A stretch of 52,897 bases of DNA from Pseudomonadota bacterium (GTDB lineage: Bacteria; Myxococcota_A; Bradymonadia; UBA4248), in the NCBI GenBank assembly GCA_017441205.1, contig JAFRYG010000115.1:1-52897 (forward strand), read 5' to 3'. Position 1 is the first letter of the stretch, and the number at the start of each line of letters is the position of its first letter. The notes under the pieces are model-generated. The model saw nothing but the letters and a program-made list of their open reading frames with translations. It had not been told where the DNA came from and searched no databases. Both the position numbers and the translations under genes were made by a program. Below, in pieces: positions 16,526 through 24,398 of the stretch.

Positions 16526-17266
16526 ATGAAAAAATTTACATTTATTGCATCTTTTGTGATGATGCTTTTTGGATTTGGAACATTTGCCTTTGGAGCGGAA
16601 ATTTGTTCTGAAGGTACCCAGCAGATTGTCGATCAAGCTACCGGTCAAATCTATTGTGTATCGACAGATGCCATGCCTGTGCAACAGCAGAATTTGGTGT
16701 CGGATGCTGCTGCCCGTGAAAGGGAACAGCAATTTCAGCAGACGATGATGCGTCGGGCTGAGATTGAAGGATCAATGAAATCCTCCGGCTTTGTGATTGA
16801 TATGGGGCTTGGCTATAGCATTGCCGGTGCATTTGAGCTTCGGATTGCGGCAGGCTATGATTTTCTTGAGAGCCTGGATGGATTGAGCTTCGGATTGCTT
16901 ACAGATTTCGGCATTTCGTTTGGTTATCCGGATTCTTTGAACTGGTCTGTCGGTCCGATTGCTCATGTGAACAGCAAAACATATCGCGTCGGTTTGGGGT
17001 TGGGGCTTGGTGTCTTTTCGATTTGGGGAAATCTCTATTCTGGAGATGATGAGTATTATGATGACAGCGATGAATTTGGCTTGAAGCGGGGGGGGGCATA
17101 TTTCATGCTGAAACCCCAGTTCATGTGGGAGTGGTTTGTATCGAGTCATACGCTGATTGGACTTGGTTTTGATTTGCCGATCATTTTTAAGGGTGTGGAT
17201 GATACCGCACATGATAATTTAATGATATGGTACGATCTGCATGTTTCTGTCGGCTATAAATTTTAG
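16526..17266 (+). CDS. Second beta-barrel candidate, paralogue of upstream gene
   Basis: A 246-residue protein with signal peptide (ending FGAE near residue 24), a two-Cys unit (ICSEGTQQIVDQATGQIYC) and a C-terminal barrel-like region aligned with its neighbour: SGFVIDMGLGYSIAGAFELRIAAGYDF here against WVFEAGLGYSIVAAVDLKLLTGYHF there. It lacks the long repetitive linker. The last residue is Phe after Gly-Tyr-Lys, the usual outer-membrane insertion signal. Co-transcribed with the gene before it (15-nt gap, GGGGG ribosome site). Antisense frames exist here because of codon bias and are not genes. Function unknown. Confidence 0.7.
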   Translation: MKKFTFIASFVMMLFGFGTFAFGAEICSEGTQQIVDQATGQIYCVSTDAMPVQQQNLVSDAAAREREQQFQQTMMRRAEIEGSMKSSGFVIDMGLGYSIAGAFELRIAAGYDFLESLDGLSFGLLTDFGISFGYPDSLNWSVGPIAHVNSKTYRVGLGLGLGVFSIWGNLYSGDDEYYDDSDEFGLKRGGAYFMLKPQFMWEWFVSSHTLIGLGFDLPIIFKGVDDTAHDNLMIWYDLHVSVGYKF

Positions 17267-17272
17267 TTCTAT

Positions 17273-17363
17273 TTATACGGGAGTGGATATTTTGTTCCCC
17301 AATAATTGCAATTCCGGGCTTGGAGCTTAGAGCTTAGAGCCTGGAGAATTGAATGATTCTCAA
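17273..17363 (+). repeat. Repeat D, copy 2
   Basis: Same element as 15121-15207; differs mainly in an expanded GAGCTTAGAGCTTAGAGC stretch. Confidence 0.7.
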
Positions 17364-17445
17364 GGTTCAGAGCAATTTGGAACATTGCATATCCACTGTA
17401 GTTTAACATAGCCAAAATTTTAGTTATTCCTGTGCCTATTTATAT

Positions 17446-17463
17446 GGGGGAGCTAGCTCCCCC
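17446..17463. repeat. 18-nt perfect palindrome
   Basis: GGGGGAGCTAGCTCCCCC reads the same on both strands with no loop. It could be a dimer binding site or a hairpin/cruciform. Confidence 0.7.
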
Positions 17464-17858
17464 AACGTTTTGCAGAAGCGCAGGATTTTGAGTGATGCCG
17501 GTATTGGAGGGCTCAGCCCCGGACTCCGCCAAAGGGCTGAGTCCTATGGAATCCGCAATATGTTTTGATACTGCCAGACGCCTGTTATGAGTCATGGCAT
17601 GCAAAGGACGAAGTGGGCTCATTTCCATTTCGATCAAAGCCTGTGCAACATGCATGTTGCGTGAGAGAAATCAATAGGCCGGCTGGGGGTTAACGAAAGG
17701 ATCGTTTTGGCGGCATTGTATTTTGGGATACATAAAACTATAATCAGCTGCGGCTGAATGCGGGTAGTTCACATCTGCATTGGTGCTCGTTTTTTTGCTA
17801 TGGTACACTGACAGTCAATGGCTGTCGGCGCTTTTGCTGAAATCAAGAGTAATCGAAT

Positions 17859-18857
17859 ATGTATTGCAAATATAAATGTCCCGGCGTGAAGCATCTGTCA
17901 TACGTACTTTGTTTTTTGGCATGGATGACTGTGTGTATGGGTAGTGCGTATGCTGAATCTACCCGCATCGTGATCGATACGCCGAACGGCCAGAATTCAT
18001 GCATAATGGAGAACAACACTCTGACGGACTGCGTGCCGGTGAATTCTGCGCGTTATGAGATCGTCACGTCGAAGGGCAGAGTCAGTTGCCTGCGCCAGAA
18101 CGGAAGTTACGTGGACTGCAAACCTGTGACAGAAGTACAGGCTGTTCCGGAAGGAACAGGGGCAGCCGATGCTGCGGTATTGCCGAACGATTCCGGGGCT
18201 GCGGCCAATGCGTTGCCTGCCGATGCTCAGGCAGATACATCTTCAATTTATGATCATCCGGAGATGGATGAGGAATATAAACCCAGCTACTGGGATAATG
18301 ATTATGGGATTCCAAACGGTCTGATCTGGGGAGCGACCATTGGGTGGTTCGGGGAATTCTATAAAGGCAGCAATGATATCAACAGTCTGTCATTCGGCGG
18401 CAATGTCGGATGGAAATACAGGCATTTTGGTTTTTCAGTGGATGGAGATTTTGCGTACTGTGAACTGAATGGTCATAAAGGTCTCGATTACTGGACGATG
18501 GGCATCGCCGGACTTTTGATGATGTATCTGCCGCTGACTGACGGCATCGCTCAGACCATAGGTTTTGGTATCGGTTATACGGGGTGGTCCGTCGATGAGA
18601 ACTGGACGACATACAGTATTGGTCATAGCTGGCTTACCGGTTATTATGTCGAAGAGAATGATTATACGCGGACTATCGAAGAAGGTGGTTTTTTATCGCT
18701 CAAACTGAAAGCCAGACTCGATGTATATATTGATGATATGCTGGTGGGAATTGAATTCGTGTGGATTCCATGGATTGATACCGACAGGAAAAAAGATAAA
18801 ATCATCAATAATGTGATCGGCATACAGCTGGATGTGGGACAGATAATTCGTTTTTAA
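17859..18857 (+). CDS. Third secreted barrel-like protein with two N-terminal Cys repeats
   Basis: A 332-residue protein. After a signal peptide ending AYAES (about residue 33) there are two similar units, each with two Cys: RIVIDTPNGQNSC...DCVPV and YEIVTSKGRVSC...DCKPV, probably each closing a disulfide in the periplasm. An Ala-rich linker follows, then a region from about residue 140 with aromatic-rich strands (GLIWGATIGWFGEFY, GNVGWKYRHFGFSVDGDF, IGFGIGYTGWSV) ending in Ile-Ile-Arg-Phe, consistent with an outer-membrane barrel. Same theme as the two genes upstream but not closely similar. No good ribosome site precedes ATG 17859, so the start is uncertain. Confidence 0.65.
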   Translation: MYCKYKCPGVKHLSYVLCFLAWMTVCMGSAYAESTRIVIDTPNGQNSCIMENNTLTDCVPVNSARYEIVTSKGRVSCLRQNGSYVDCKPVTEVQAVPEGTGAADAAVLPNDSGAAANALPADAQADTSSIYDHPEMDEEYKPSYWDNDYGIPNGLIWGATIGWFGEFYKGSNDINSLSFGGNVGWKYRHFGFSVDGDFAYCELNGHKGLDYWTMGIAGLLMMYLPLTDGIAQTIGFGIGYTGWSVDENWTTYSIGHSWLTGYYVEENDYTRTIEEGGFLSLKLKARLDVYIDDMLVGIEFVWIPWIDTDRKKDKIINNVIGIQLDVGQIIRF

Positions 18858-18950
18858 GCTTATAGCTTATAGAAGCGAATGAATTAGCTGAGAACTGGAA
18901 TTGGATTGATTTCTGGAAATGCAAGAGGCGTTCCATGGAACGTCTGTACT
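18858..18950 (+). repeat. Repeat C, copy 2 (contains family B palindrome)
   Basis: Matches 14591-14695; the palindrome here is AGGCGTTC / GAACGTCT (18926-18945) with loop CATG. It begins at the stop codon of the barrel gene. Confidence 0.75.
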
Positions 18951-19027
18951 GTTGTGTAATGGTTAGTGAATAGTGAATAGTGATGCGGCAGAATCCGGTT
19001 ATATGATGGATGTTCAAATAAAAAGAA

Positions 19028-19100
19028 GCCGGGGCGTATTGGCAAGTGCCAATAGCCCCGGCCAGTGCCTTGCGTATCGTCCACAGGACGATAGCAAGGC
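19028..19100 (+). repeat. Double family A hairpin cassette, copy 1
   Basis: First hairpin: GCCGGGGC, bulged G, TATTGGCA, loop AG, TGCCAATA, GCCCCGGC (19028-19062). Second: GCCTTGC, bulged G, TATCGTCC, loop ACA, GGACGATA, GCAAGGC (19067-19100). Every arm pairs perfectly. A near-identical cassette lies at 24294-24366. Confidence 0.85.
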
Positions 19101-19170
19101 GAAAAATATATAAAATGAATACACAAAATAATAGATGTGGACGAATATATGTGGTTTTGTACTTTGTGTT

Positions 19171-19262
19171 TTGAAAATGCATTCACTACTCCAAGAGTTC
19201 AGATCTATGCTTAAAGCTCAGAATTGCAAATATTCGCGAACAAACTGTCCATACCCGGATAA
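19171..19262 (-). repeat. Repeat D, copy 3 (inverted)
   Basis: The reverse complement begins TTATCCGGGTATGG and ends GAATGCATTTTCAA, aligning along its length with 15121-15207. Together the three copies bracket the barrel gene cluster. Confidence 0.65.
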
Positions 19263-19395
19263 CAGAGCTAAAATATTTTATCAATAAATTCATAATCTTA
19301 AGGTTTTAAGCCAAAATACAGCTTGAATGCGTTTCTCGCATTTGGTATCCAATTTCATAGTTGAGTTCGGCAACTGTATGATTGGATGATATGCG

Positions 19396-20109
19396 ATGAA
19401 ATGTTTGAATTATCCGGGCAATGGGAAAGTGATGAAGAATGAAAGTCTTGTGGAATACCGCACACGGGGTGCGCCTTTTTCGGATTACATGCCAAACCAA
19501 TCTGTGTCAAATCCACTACTCAGACCAGCAGATGACCTGGTATTTGGGAATTTAACCCGCAAGGTGAAGGAAAGCACAGAGACGAAGCTCGAAGCTGCCA
19601 CCGGGCTGAAATTGCCGCAGATTGCTGTTACCGTCGATCCGAATCTGGAATCACAGGGAATTCGTGCGCAAGCTGTGGATGGCAGAGAGATACGGATCGC
19701 GCAGCCATCTTATGCCAGCGATTCGCGTCTGATGCTGCATGATTCCATTCATATCCTGCAGCAGAATAAAGCGAAAACATCCGACGATGCTCAGATTGAG
19801 AATACCGCTGTGAACCGCCGTGCCAGATATTGGAACAGCAGACACGAGGCAGAAGCAAAACAGAGTTCGGGCAGAAATCATTACACGCGTCCCGGCATTA
19901 TCTCTCCTGATATTGCCAAATCTGTGAGGGGGGCAGAAGCATACAGATTTTCTCAATACACGCTGACAAGGACTGAGGCCGAGATTGAGGCGGATGTTGC
20001 AGTACAGAGGATCAGAAAGAGTGGATGTTCATCCTACGGACATCGAACGGTTGAATCAGGATGTGTCGAACGAAAATTCAGACATATCCAGTCAGACAAA
20101 ACAGGATAG
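19396..20109 (+). CDS. DUF4157-like protein with altered HDxxH site; probable N-terminal half of a frameshifted gene
   Basis: The region LPQIAVTVDP...LMLHDSIHILQQNKAK resembles DUF4157, a metallopeptidase-like domain normally reading 'LLAHELTHVVQQ'. Here HExxH becomes HDSIH, both His kept and the catalytic Glu replaced by Asp. The downstream TRTEAEIEADVAVQRI matches the family's 'EREADRVA' helix with the third ligand. After residue about 208 the frame turns unlike any domain (CSSYGHRTVESGC...) and stops at 20109, while the +2 frame continues sensibly, so a one-base insertion near 20015-20030 is likely. DUF4157 is associated with effectors of contractile injection systems and other polymorphic toxins; no injection-system gene is in the window. 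ATG 19432 is an alternative start. There is no signal peptide. Confidence 0.6.
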   Translation: MKCLNYPGNGKVMKNESLVEYRTRGAPFSDYMPNQSVSNPLLRPADDLVFGNLTRKVKESTETKLEAATGLKLPQIAVTVDPNLESQGIRAQAVDGREIRIAQPSYASDSRLMLHDSIHILQQNKAKTSDDAQIENTAVNRRARYWNSRHEAEAKQSSGRNHYTRPGIISPDIAKSVRGAEAYRFSQYTLTRTEAEIEADVAVQRIRKSGCSSYGHRTVESGCVERKFRHIQSDKTG

Positions 20110-20887
20110 CAACCAGGTTGAGCCAGAAATTATGGATACTTCTTTTGATGAGGAGCCCGCATTGGGAACGGGAAGATGCGTCGTCTTTTATGTTGAAATG
20201 AGCAAGGCGTTCGACTTCAGCAATGATAACAAGGCTTTTAGACGTGTGGCGGAACGCTTCGTCAGGAACAGACCAGACAGATGTTATGGTGTTGATGCAT
20301 CCGGGAATGTCAATGTCAATCAGGCATCAAAATTCAAGACGGGAAAAGATATCATTGACGGACTTAAAACGATTGCGGGACAGGAAGGCAAAATAGCGGA
20401 AGTCTACATCATTTCACACGGCTATCCCAAAGGGATAATTGATGGCGATATGAGTTCTAAGGGATTATTGAGCGAGTGCGACAAATCAGCAAATCATAAA
20501 GGCCCATCTGAGTGTAGAAGCGTGGATGATATCAAGGCGATTGCCACAGACGTCTTCACAAAAAATGTCAAGGTCGTATTTCATGCATGCAATGTCTCCA
20601 AAGAAGAAAACTTTGCAGGTGCTTTATACGATAATCTTGCCAAAGCATTGAAATCGGACGATGTGGGAGTCTTTGGTCACGACGATAACACGATGGCAGG
20701 TTACAATTGCAGTTGGGTGCAAGATGATAGTGGAGGACATGAAGGCAAGCGGGAGAGAATTAAGGTTCCTAGTTCGGACGGGAAAATGATTTGGATCCCA
20801 AACCCAGAGTTCCAGATGCCAAGAGAATTACAGCTCGGCAATCACGAAACATGTGATAAAAAATCGGGTTATATTGGAGTGCGTTAG
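19985..20887 (+). CDS. Caspase-like (clan CD) domain with His/Cys dyad, probable C-terminal half of the preceding gene
   Basis: Bounds are the open frame from TTG 19985; real translation probably enters by frameshift from the DUF4157-like frame, or starts internally at ATG 20133, which lacks a good ribosome site. From about residue 65 the protein has an alpha/beta fold with two diagnostic strand ends: AEVYIISHGYPKGI and VKVVFHACNVSKEENFAGALYDNLAKAL, followed by VGVFGHDDNTMAG. A His in 'SHG' and a Cys ending the next core strand ('HAC') are the dyad layout of caspase-like peptidases. I infer a proteolytic toxin domain. The residues between the dyad contain several extra Cys. The gene overlaps the following lipoprotein start, so translation is coupled. 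The fold call rests on motifs only. Confidence 0.6.
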   Translation: MRRMLQYRGSERVDVHPTDIERLNQDVSNENSDISSQTKQDSNQVEPEIMDTSFDEEPALGTGRCVVFYVEMSKAFDFSNDNKAFRRVAERFVRNRPDRCYGVDASGNVNVNQASKFKTGKDIIDGLKTIAGQEGKIAEVYIISHGYPKGIIDGDMSSKGLLSECDKSANHKGPSECRSVDDIKAIATDVFTKNVKVVFHACNVSKEENFAGALYDNLAKALKSDDVGVFGHDDNTMAGYNCSWVQDDSGGHEGKRERIKVPSSDGKMIWIPNPEFQMPRELQLGNHETCDKKSGYIGVR

Positions 20888-20889
20888 TG

Positions 20890-22251
20890 ATGAATACCCT
20901 GCGTTGTCTCTATTTTTATACCATTTTATGCATGATTATGGGGTGTAGCAATGGTTCTCAGGAAATACATTATCCGACTGTGCAAAACAGTGCAGAGATT
21001 GTGGTCGAATCACCTTCGCACGACATTACTAAAAGCAAGCCAACAGTTAATGTTTTCACAAAATTACAAGACGAAAAAACAAAACAAAATGGAGAACACA
21101 CTGTTGATAACTTTGACACCGATGGCGTTGACACACGTACTTCTTTTATCGAGGAGAGTATGGAAGGTGAATATATTTCTGATCAATATTATTCCTGCAG
21201 TATCAAAAATCCGACAAATGTCAAATTTATATCGAAACATAAGTACAATCAAGCCTCTCTGCATAGATCGAAAGTTATCGACAATCGTGTTTTTATGTCG
21301 TCCATGGAATACAATAATTGGTTTTCGTTGGATGATTTGTCGGAAGAAACGAACATACTGAGAGGATATTGGGGAATTGCAACTAATGAATATATTTATT
21401 CTCATATCGGAGATGATAATTGGGCTTATGATTATAGAAACGACCAATATATTTGGAAAGAAAAATTCAAAGGTTGGAGTGATGTTGGGATCGATACAAA
21501 ATACCTATATATAGTACATGAATTAGAGGATAAAAAAGGGAACTTTTATTATCTGGACAAACGCAAGCTCAATGGTGAGGTGATTTGGACTAAAAAATTG
21601 CCCGAATTTCAACCGATGGATGAACTTCTTCATTTGTTCCTCGTCTGGAAAAATCATATTATCGTTGGAATGAGTGACTTGTTTCTTGCATCCGTGAATG
21701 CCCAAACCGGTGAAATCGAATGGAAGCGCGACTACGATCAGGGACAGGATGAAAACTATCGTCTTCATCAGGTTAAACGTTTAAATCGGCCTGTTTTCGC
21801 CGATCCACAGAACCAACGCATTCTTTTTGATTATTACGGTGTTACATGTATCGACATGGATAACGGCGATGTTTTATGGACTTTTGATCGTGAAGGCCGA
21901 CGATGGCTTAGAATACTCGCCGTTTATGAGGGGATTGTCTACCTGAGCGATCTTGGTGCCTCTCCACTTATCATTGCCCTCGATACACAGACCGGCAAAG
22001 AGCTGTGGCGTTATGCCGAAACGGGGTATTACGATTTTAGATCGCTTTTTGTGACAGAGGATTACGTCATTTTTGGTACTCCCACATCATCTGTTCTTAC
22101 GGCCCTCGAACGCAAAACCGGTGAGCTTGCATGGAAACTGGATATTGGCCATGGCCTTATCGTCGGCGGGGCAGAGCACGATCTCATGTGCCACGATAAC
22201 AAACTCATTGTTGCCGCAGATTATATATATGTGTTTGAGGTTTTGGAGTAA
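20890..22251 (+). CDS. Lipoprotein with PQQ-like beta-propeller, possible immunity protein
   Basis: ATG 20890 (or GTG 20887) overlaps the stop of the caspase-like gene, so the two are translationally coupled. The N-terminus MNTLRCLYFYTILCMIMGC is a signal peptide with lipobox. After a polar linker to about residue 80, repeats of the PQQ/BamB type appear, clearest in the C-terminal half: NAQTGEIEWKRDY, DMDNGDVLWTFDRE, DTQTGKELWRYAE, ERKTGELAWKLDI. Such propellers are protein-interaction platforms; BamB is the best-known lipoprotein example, but this one is not near bam genes. Its coupling to a putative toxin suggests a membrane-anchored immunity or carrier protein. That role is inference. Confidence 0.75.
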   Translation: MNTLRCLYFYTILCMIMGCSNGSQEIHYPTVQNSAEIVVESPSHDITKSKPTVNVFTKLQDEKTKQNGEHTVDNFDTDGVDTRTSFIEESMEGEYISDQYYSCSIKNPTNVKFISKHKYNQASLHRSKVIDNRVFMSSMEYNNWFSLDDLSEETNILRGYWGIATNEYIYSHIGDDNWAYDYRNDQYIWKEKFKGWSDVGIDTKYLYIVHELEDKKGNFYYLDKRKLNGEVIWTKKLPEFQPMDELLHLFLVWKNHIIVGMSDLFLASVNAQTGEIEWKRDYDQGQDENYRLHQVKRLNRPVFADPQNQRILFDYYGVTCIDMDNGDVLWTFDREGRRWLRILAVYEGIVYLSDLGASPLIIALDTQTGKELWRYAETGYYDFRSLFVTEDYVIFGTPTSSVLTALERKTGELAWKLDIGHGLIVGGAEHDLMCHDNKLIVAADYIYVFEVLE

Positions 22252-22438
22252 CAGGTTTTCACAGATGCATGAAAAGATATCGCAATTAAACGGAAGGTCT
22301 GAATCATGGCCACTTTCCCCAATGGGGTAAGGGGAGCGGTTTTGCGCAACACCATCCGGCTGCCAGAGCAATTATTCAGAGGGAACCTGGGATATTGGAG
22401 ATTCAGGATATTATTGAACACTCACAGTGAGGATTAAA

Positions 22439-22888
22439 ATGAACAGAAATTGTATTATTAGACTGTCTTTTATCATGGCATGTTTTTTCGCGGGGTGTGG
22501 GCTAGGCGATCCTGAACGAGTGGATGGCGATCCATGCGGCGGCGAAGGTATCGAGTTTTTGGGGACGCTTGGCAATGGCCTGTCGGAGATCAGTCCGCCC
22601 AGCGCCGCGCAGCTGGGGTGGTACTCCAAGTGGAAGCGTTGTCCCAACGATTATCCCAGATGTGTGTTTTTGCAGACGGCGCAATCGGTGGACAACAGCA
22701 AGGTATTGTGCAGCTTTTGCGGGCAGGGTGAACTGTTATGCGACTCGGAGCTGGGGGGCAAAGTCTGCGTCGATGTGCTGAGCAGCGATCAACATTGCGG
22801 TGCTTGCGGCATGGCGTGCGATGGGCAGTGTGCCAACGGGATATGTCTGAATCCGAATGGACGAAAGCCAAAAATGCAACAGTGGTGA
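22439..22888 (+). CDS. N-terminal part of a Cys-rich lipoprotein, probably frameshifted
   Basis: Start at ATG 22439, 6 nt after GAGGA. The signal peptide has a lipobox (FFAGC, Cys20). The rest is Cys-rich and includes CSFCGQGELLCD and DQHCGACGMACDGQCANGICLNPNG, a unit common in myxobacterial surface proteins. The frame then degrades (RKPKMQQW) and stops at 22888, while the next frame (22857 onward) carries on the Cys-rich pattern without a signal peptide. A single extra base near 22855 would explain the split, so this and the next entry are most likely one gene of about 606 codons. Function unknown; surface adhesion or binding is typical for such proteins. Confidence 0.65.
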   Translation: MNRNCIIRLSFIMACFFAGCGLGDPERVDGDPCGGEGIEFLGTLGNGLSEISPPSAAQLGWYSKWKRCPNDYPRCVFLQTAQSVDNSKVLCSFCGQGELLCDSELGGKVCVDVLSSDQHCGACGMACDGQCANGICLNPNGRKPKMQQW

Positions 22889-24257
22889 ATGCGTCTGTCC
22901 GGGCGGCCTGCTGATGCGCGAGGGACACTGCATCGATCCGAATCGCAACAACAAGTACTGCGGCGCGGACGATGCCGGGAATCCAAACGGCGAAAAGTGT
23001 AATCTGAAGATGAACAATGTGTGTCGGGGCGGGGCATGCGAGTGTCCGCCGGGGCAATTGAAAAACAAAGCCAACGAATGCATCGATCCCAAGTCGGACG
23101 CACGGTACTGCGGCGCGGTGGCCGACAGCGGCGGATACGTCATCGATGGAACGTATTCCTGTGGCGCAGACAGAGACTGCGTGGACGGGGATTGTGTGTG
23201 CCGCGCCGGCTACAGAATCAACAGGAATGGTCAGTGCGTCAAGAACAGCGATGAGCAATGTGGTGCCAGGGGAGACGCGACCAGCGCAGATCCACTCAAC
23301 AAGGATTACATGGGATATGCATGTTCATCTGGTATGAGCTGTGGCGTTATGGAACTGGTGACCGTCAGAGATGGTGTTTCGACCGTCACACCGCTCAATA
23401 CATGTATTTCTGACGGTTATTCGTCGTGTGCTCTTGATCTGGGGTTTTATCAGAATGGAATATATGTATGTCCGGATTCGAATATTTTTAAGCGTTGTGA
23501 GGCATCAGGGTCAGTGAATTGCGAATGCATTCCGGGGTATGAGAGTGCGTTGTGCAGCAACACGGTCAAGGATGACTGCTCGTATACGACTTGTCCGGAA
23601 AGTTTCGAATGCAGGATAATTGATGATGTGGCACAGTGCGTCTGTCCGGATGGTTTTGTTAAAATCAAAGCGAATAGTATAAACGTTTGCAAGGAACAGT
23701 TGTCGCTGTTGTCGGAACGCGAGTACTGCGGAACGAATGCCGACAACATCGTTGCCTGCAAGTCCAGCGAGATCTGTGAGAATGGAAAATGTGTCCGTTG
23801 TGCCGTTTCGCAGATGTTATGTCTGGACAAGTGCATGGAGCGCAATGATCTCGATCCTGAAACGGGCGAGCTGGCGAGTCTGGCGGAAAGGCACGTCGTG
23901 GGCTGCAATGCGTCGGAACTGACCTGTGAAAAAGGGTTTGCGAATTGCAACGGCACGGTACTTGACGGCTGCGAATCAGATCTGACAAGCGTGCACAGTT
24001 GTGGCAGCTGTGACAATGTCTGTCCTTCTGAGGTGACGTGTTCGGACGGTAAGTGCTGCCTTAATCCCGGCAAGGAAATATCACGAAAAGCCACAGATAA
24101 AAGTCTGGAGCAGATTTACAATGTGCGGTGCTGTGATTCGACAGCGTCAAAGTTATGTGCGACTGTGGCGATGGGGGGGGAGGCTCTTTCTGTCGTTGTT
24201 CAGTGTCGCGCCGCATGCAAGAGTCATGAGCATGATATTACAGACGGGAAGTTGTAG
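22857..24257 (+). CDS. C-terminal part of the Cys-rich lipoprotein (EGF-like repeats)
   Basis: A 466-codon frame overlapping the previous one by 32 nt. It has no signal peptide and starts within a Cys-rich unit (KCNSGECVCPGG), supporting a frameshift. Several EGF-like or knottin-like units follow: CRGGACECPPGQL, DCVDGDCVCRAGY, CECIPGYES, CVCPDGFV, ending with GSCDNVCPSEVTCSDGKCC. A run of eight G at 24173-24180 sits near the end; slippage there would change the last 28 residues. Expected to be folded by disulfides outside the cytoplasm. Start at ATG 22857 has no ribosome site of its own. Confidence 0.6.
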   Translation: MDESQKCNSGECVCPGGLLMREGHCIDPNRNNKYCGADDAGNPNGEKCNLKMNNVCRGGACECPPGQLKNKANECIDPKSDARYCGAVADSGGYVIDGTYSCGADRDCVDGDCVCRAGYRINRNGQCVKNSDEQCGARGDATSADPLNKDYMGYACSSGMSCGVMELVTVRDGVSTVTPLNTCISDGYSSCALDLGFYQNGIYVCPDSNIFKRCEASGSVNCECIPGYESALCSNTVKDDCSYTTCPESFECRIIDDVAQCVCPDGFVKIKANSINVCKEQLSLLSEREYCGTNADNIVACKSSEICENGKCVRCAVSQMLCLDKCMERNDLDPETGELASLAERHVVGCNASELTCEKGFANCNGTVLDGCESDLTSVHSCGSCDNVCPSEVTCSDGKCCLNPGKEISRKATDKSLEQIYNVRCCDSTASKLCATVAMGGEALSVVVQCRAACKSHEHDITDGKL

Positions 24258-24293
24258 GGACGTTTTGGGGGCTTGAGAACCTATTTAAAAGAA

Positions 24294-24366
24294 GCCGGGG
24301 CGTATTGGCGAGTGCCAATAGCCCCGGCCAATGCCTTGCGTATCGTCCGCAGGACGATAGCAAGGC
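24294..24366 (+). repeat. Double family A hairpin cassette, copy 2
   Basis: Same two hairpins as 19028-19100. All stem bases are identical; the few differences fall in the loops and in the spacer between hairpins. It lies between two converging genes. Confidence 0.85.
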
Positions 24367-24398
24367 GAAAAAATAATATATAAAATAATATATAAGAA

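Larger units (their letters stand above)
17267..17858. other. 592-bp intergenic region with repeat D and palindromes
   Basis: Contains repeat D copy 2 (17273-17363), an 18-nt perfect palindrome (17446-17463), an imperfect GGCTCAGCCC / GGGCTGAG stem (about 17509-17544) and AT-rich DNA before the next gene. No gene seen. Confidence 0.5.
18951..19395. other. Intergenic region downstream of the barrel genes
   Basis: Holds the double family A cassette at 19028-19100 and inverted repeat D copy 3 at 19171-19262. The overlapping minus-strand frames near 18805-19186 read across these repeats and are not supported as genes. Confidence 0.5.

Noticed and set aside
18805-19186. Overlapping minus-strand frames of 100-125 codons
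   Set aside because: They run across repeats C, A and D and show no domain or start signal.
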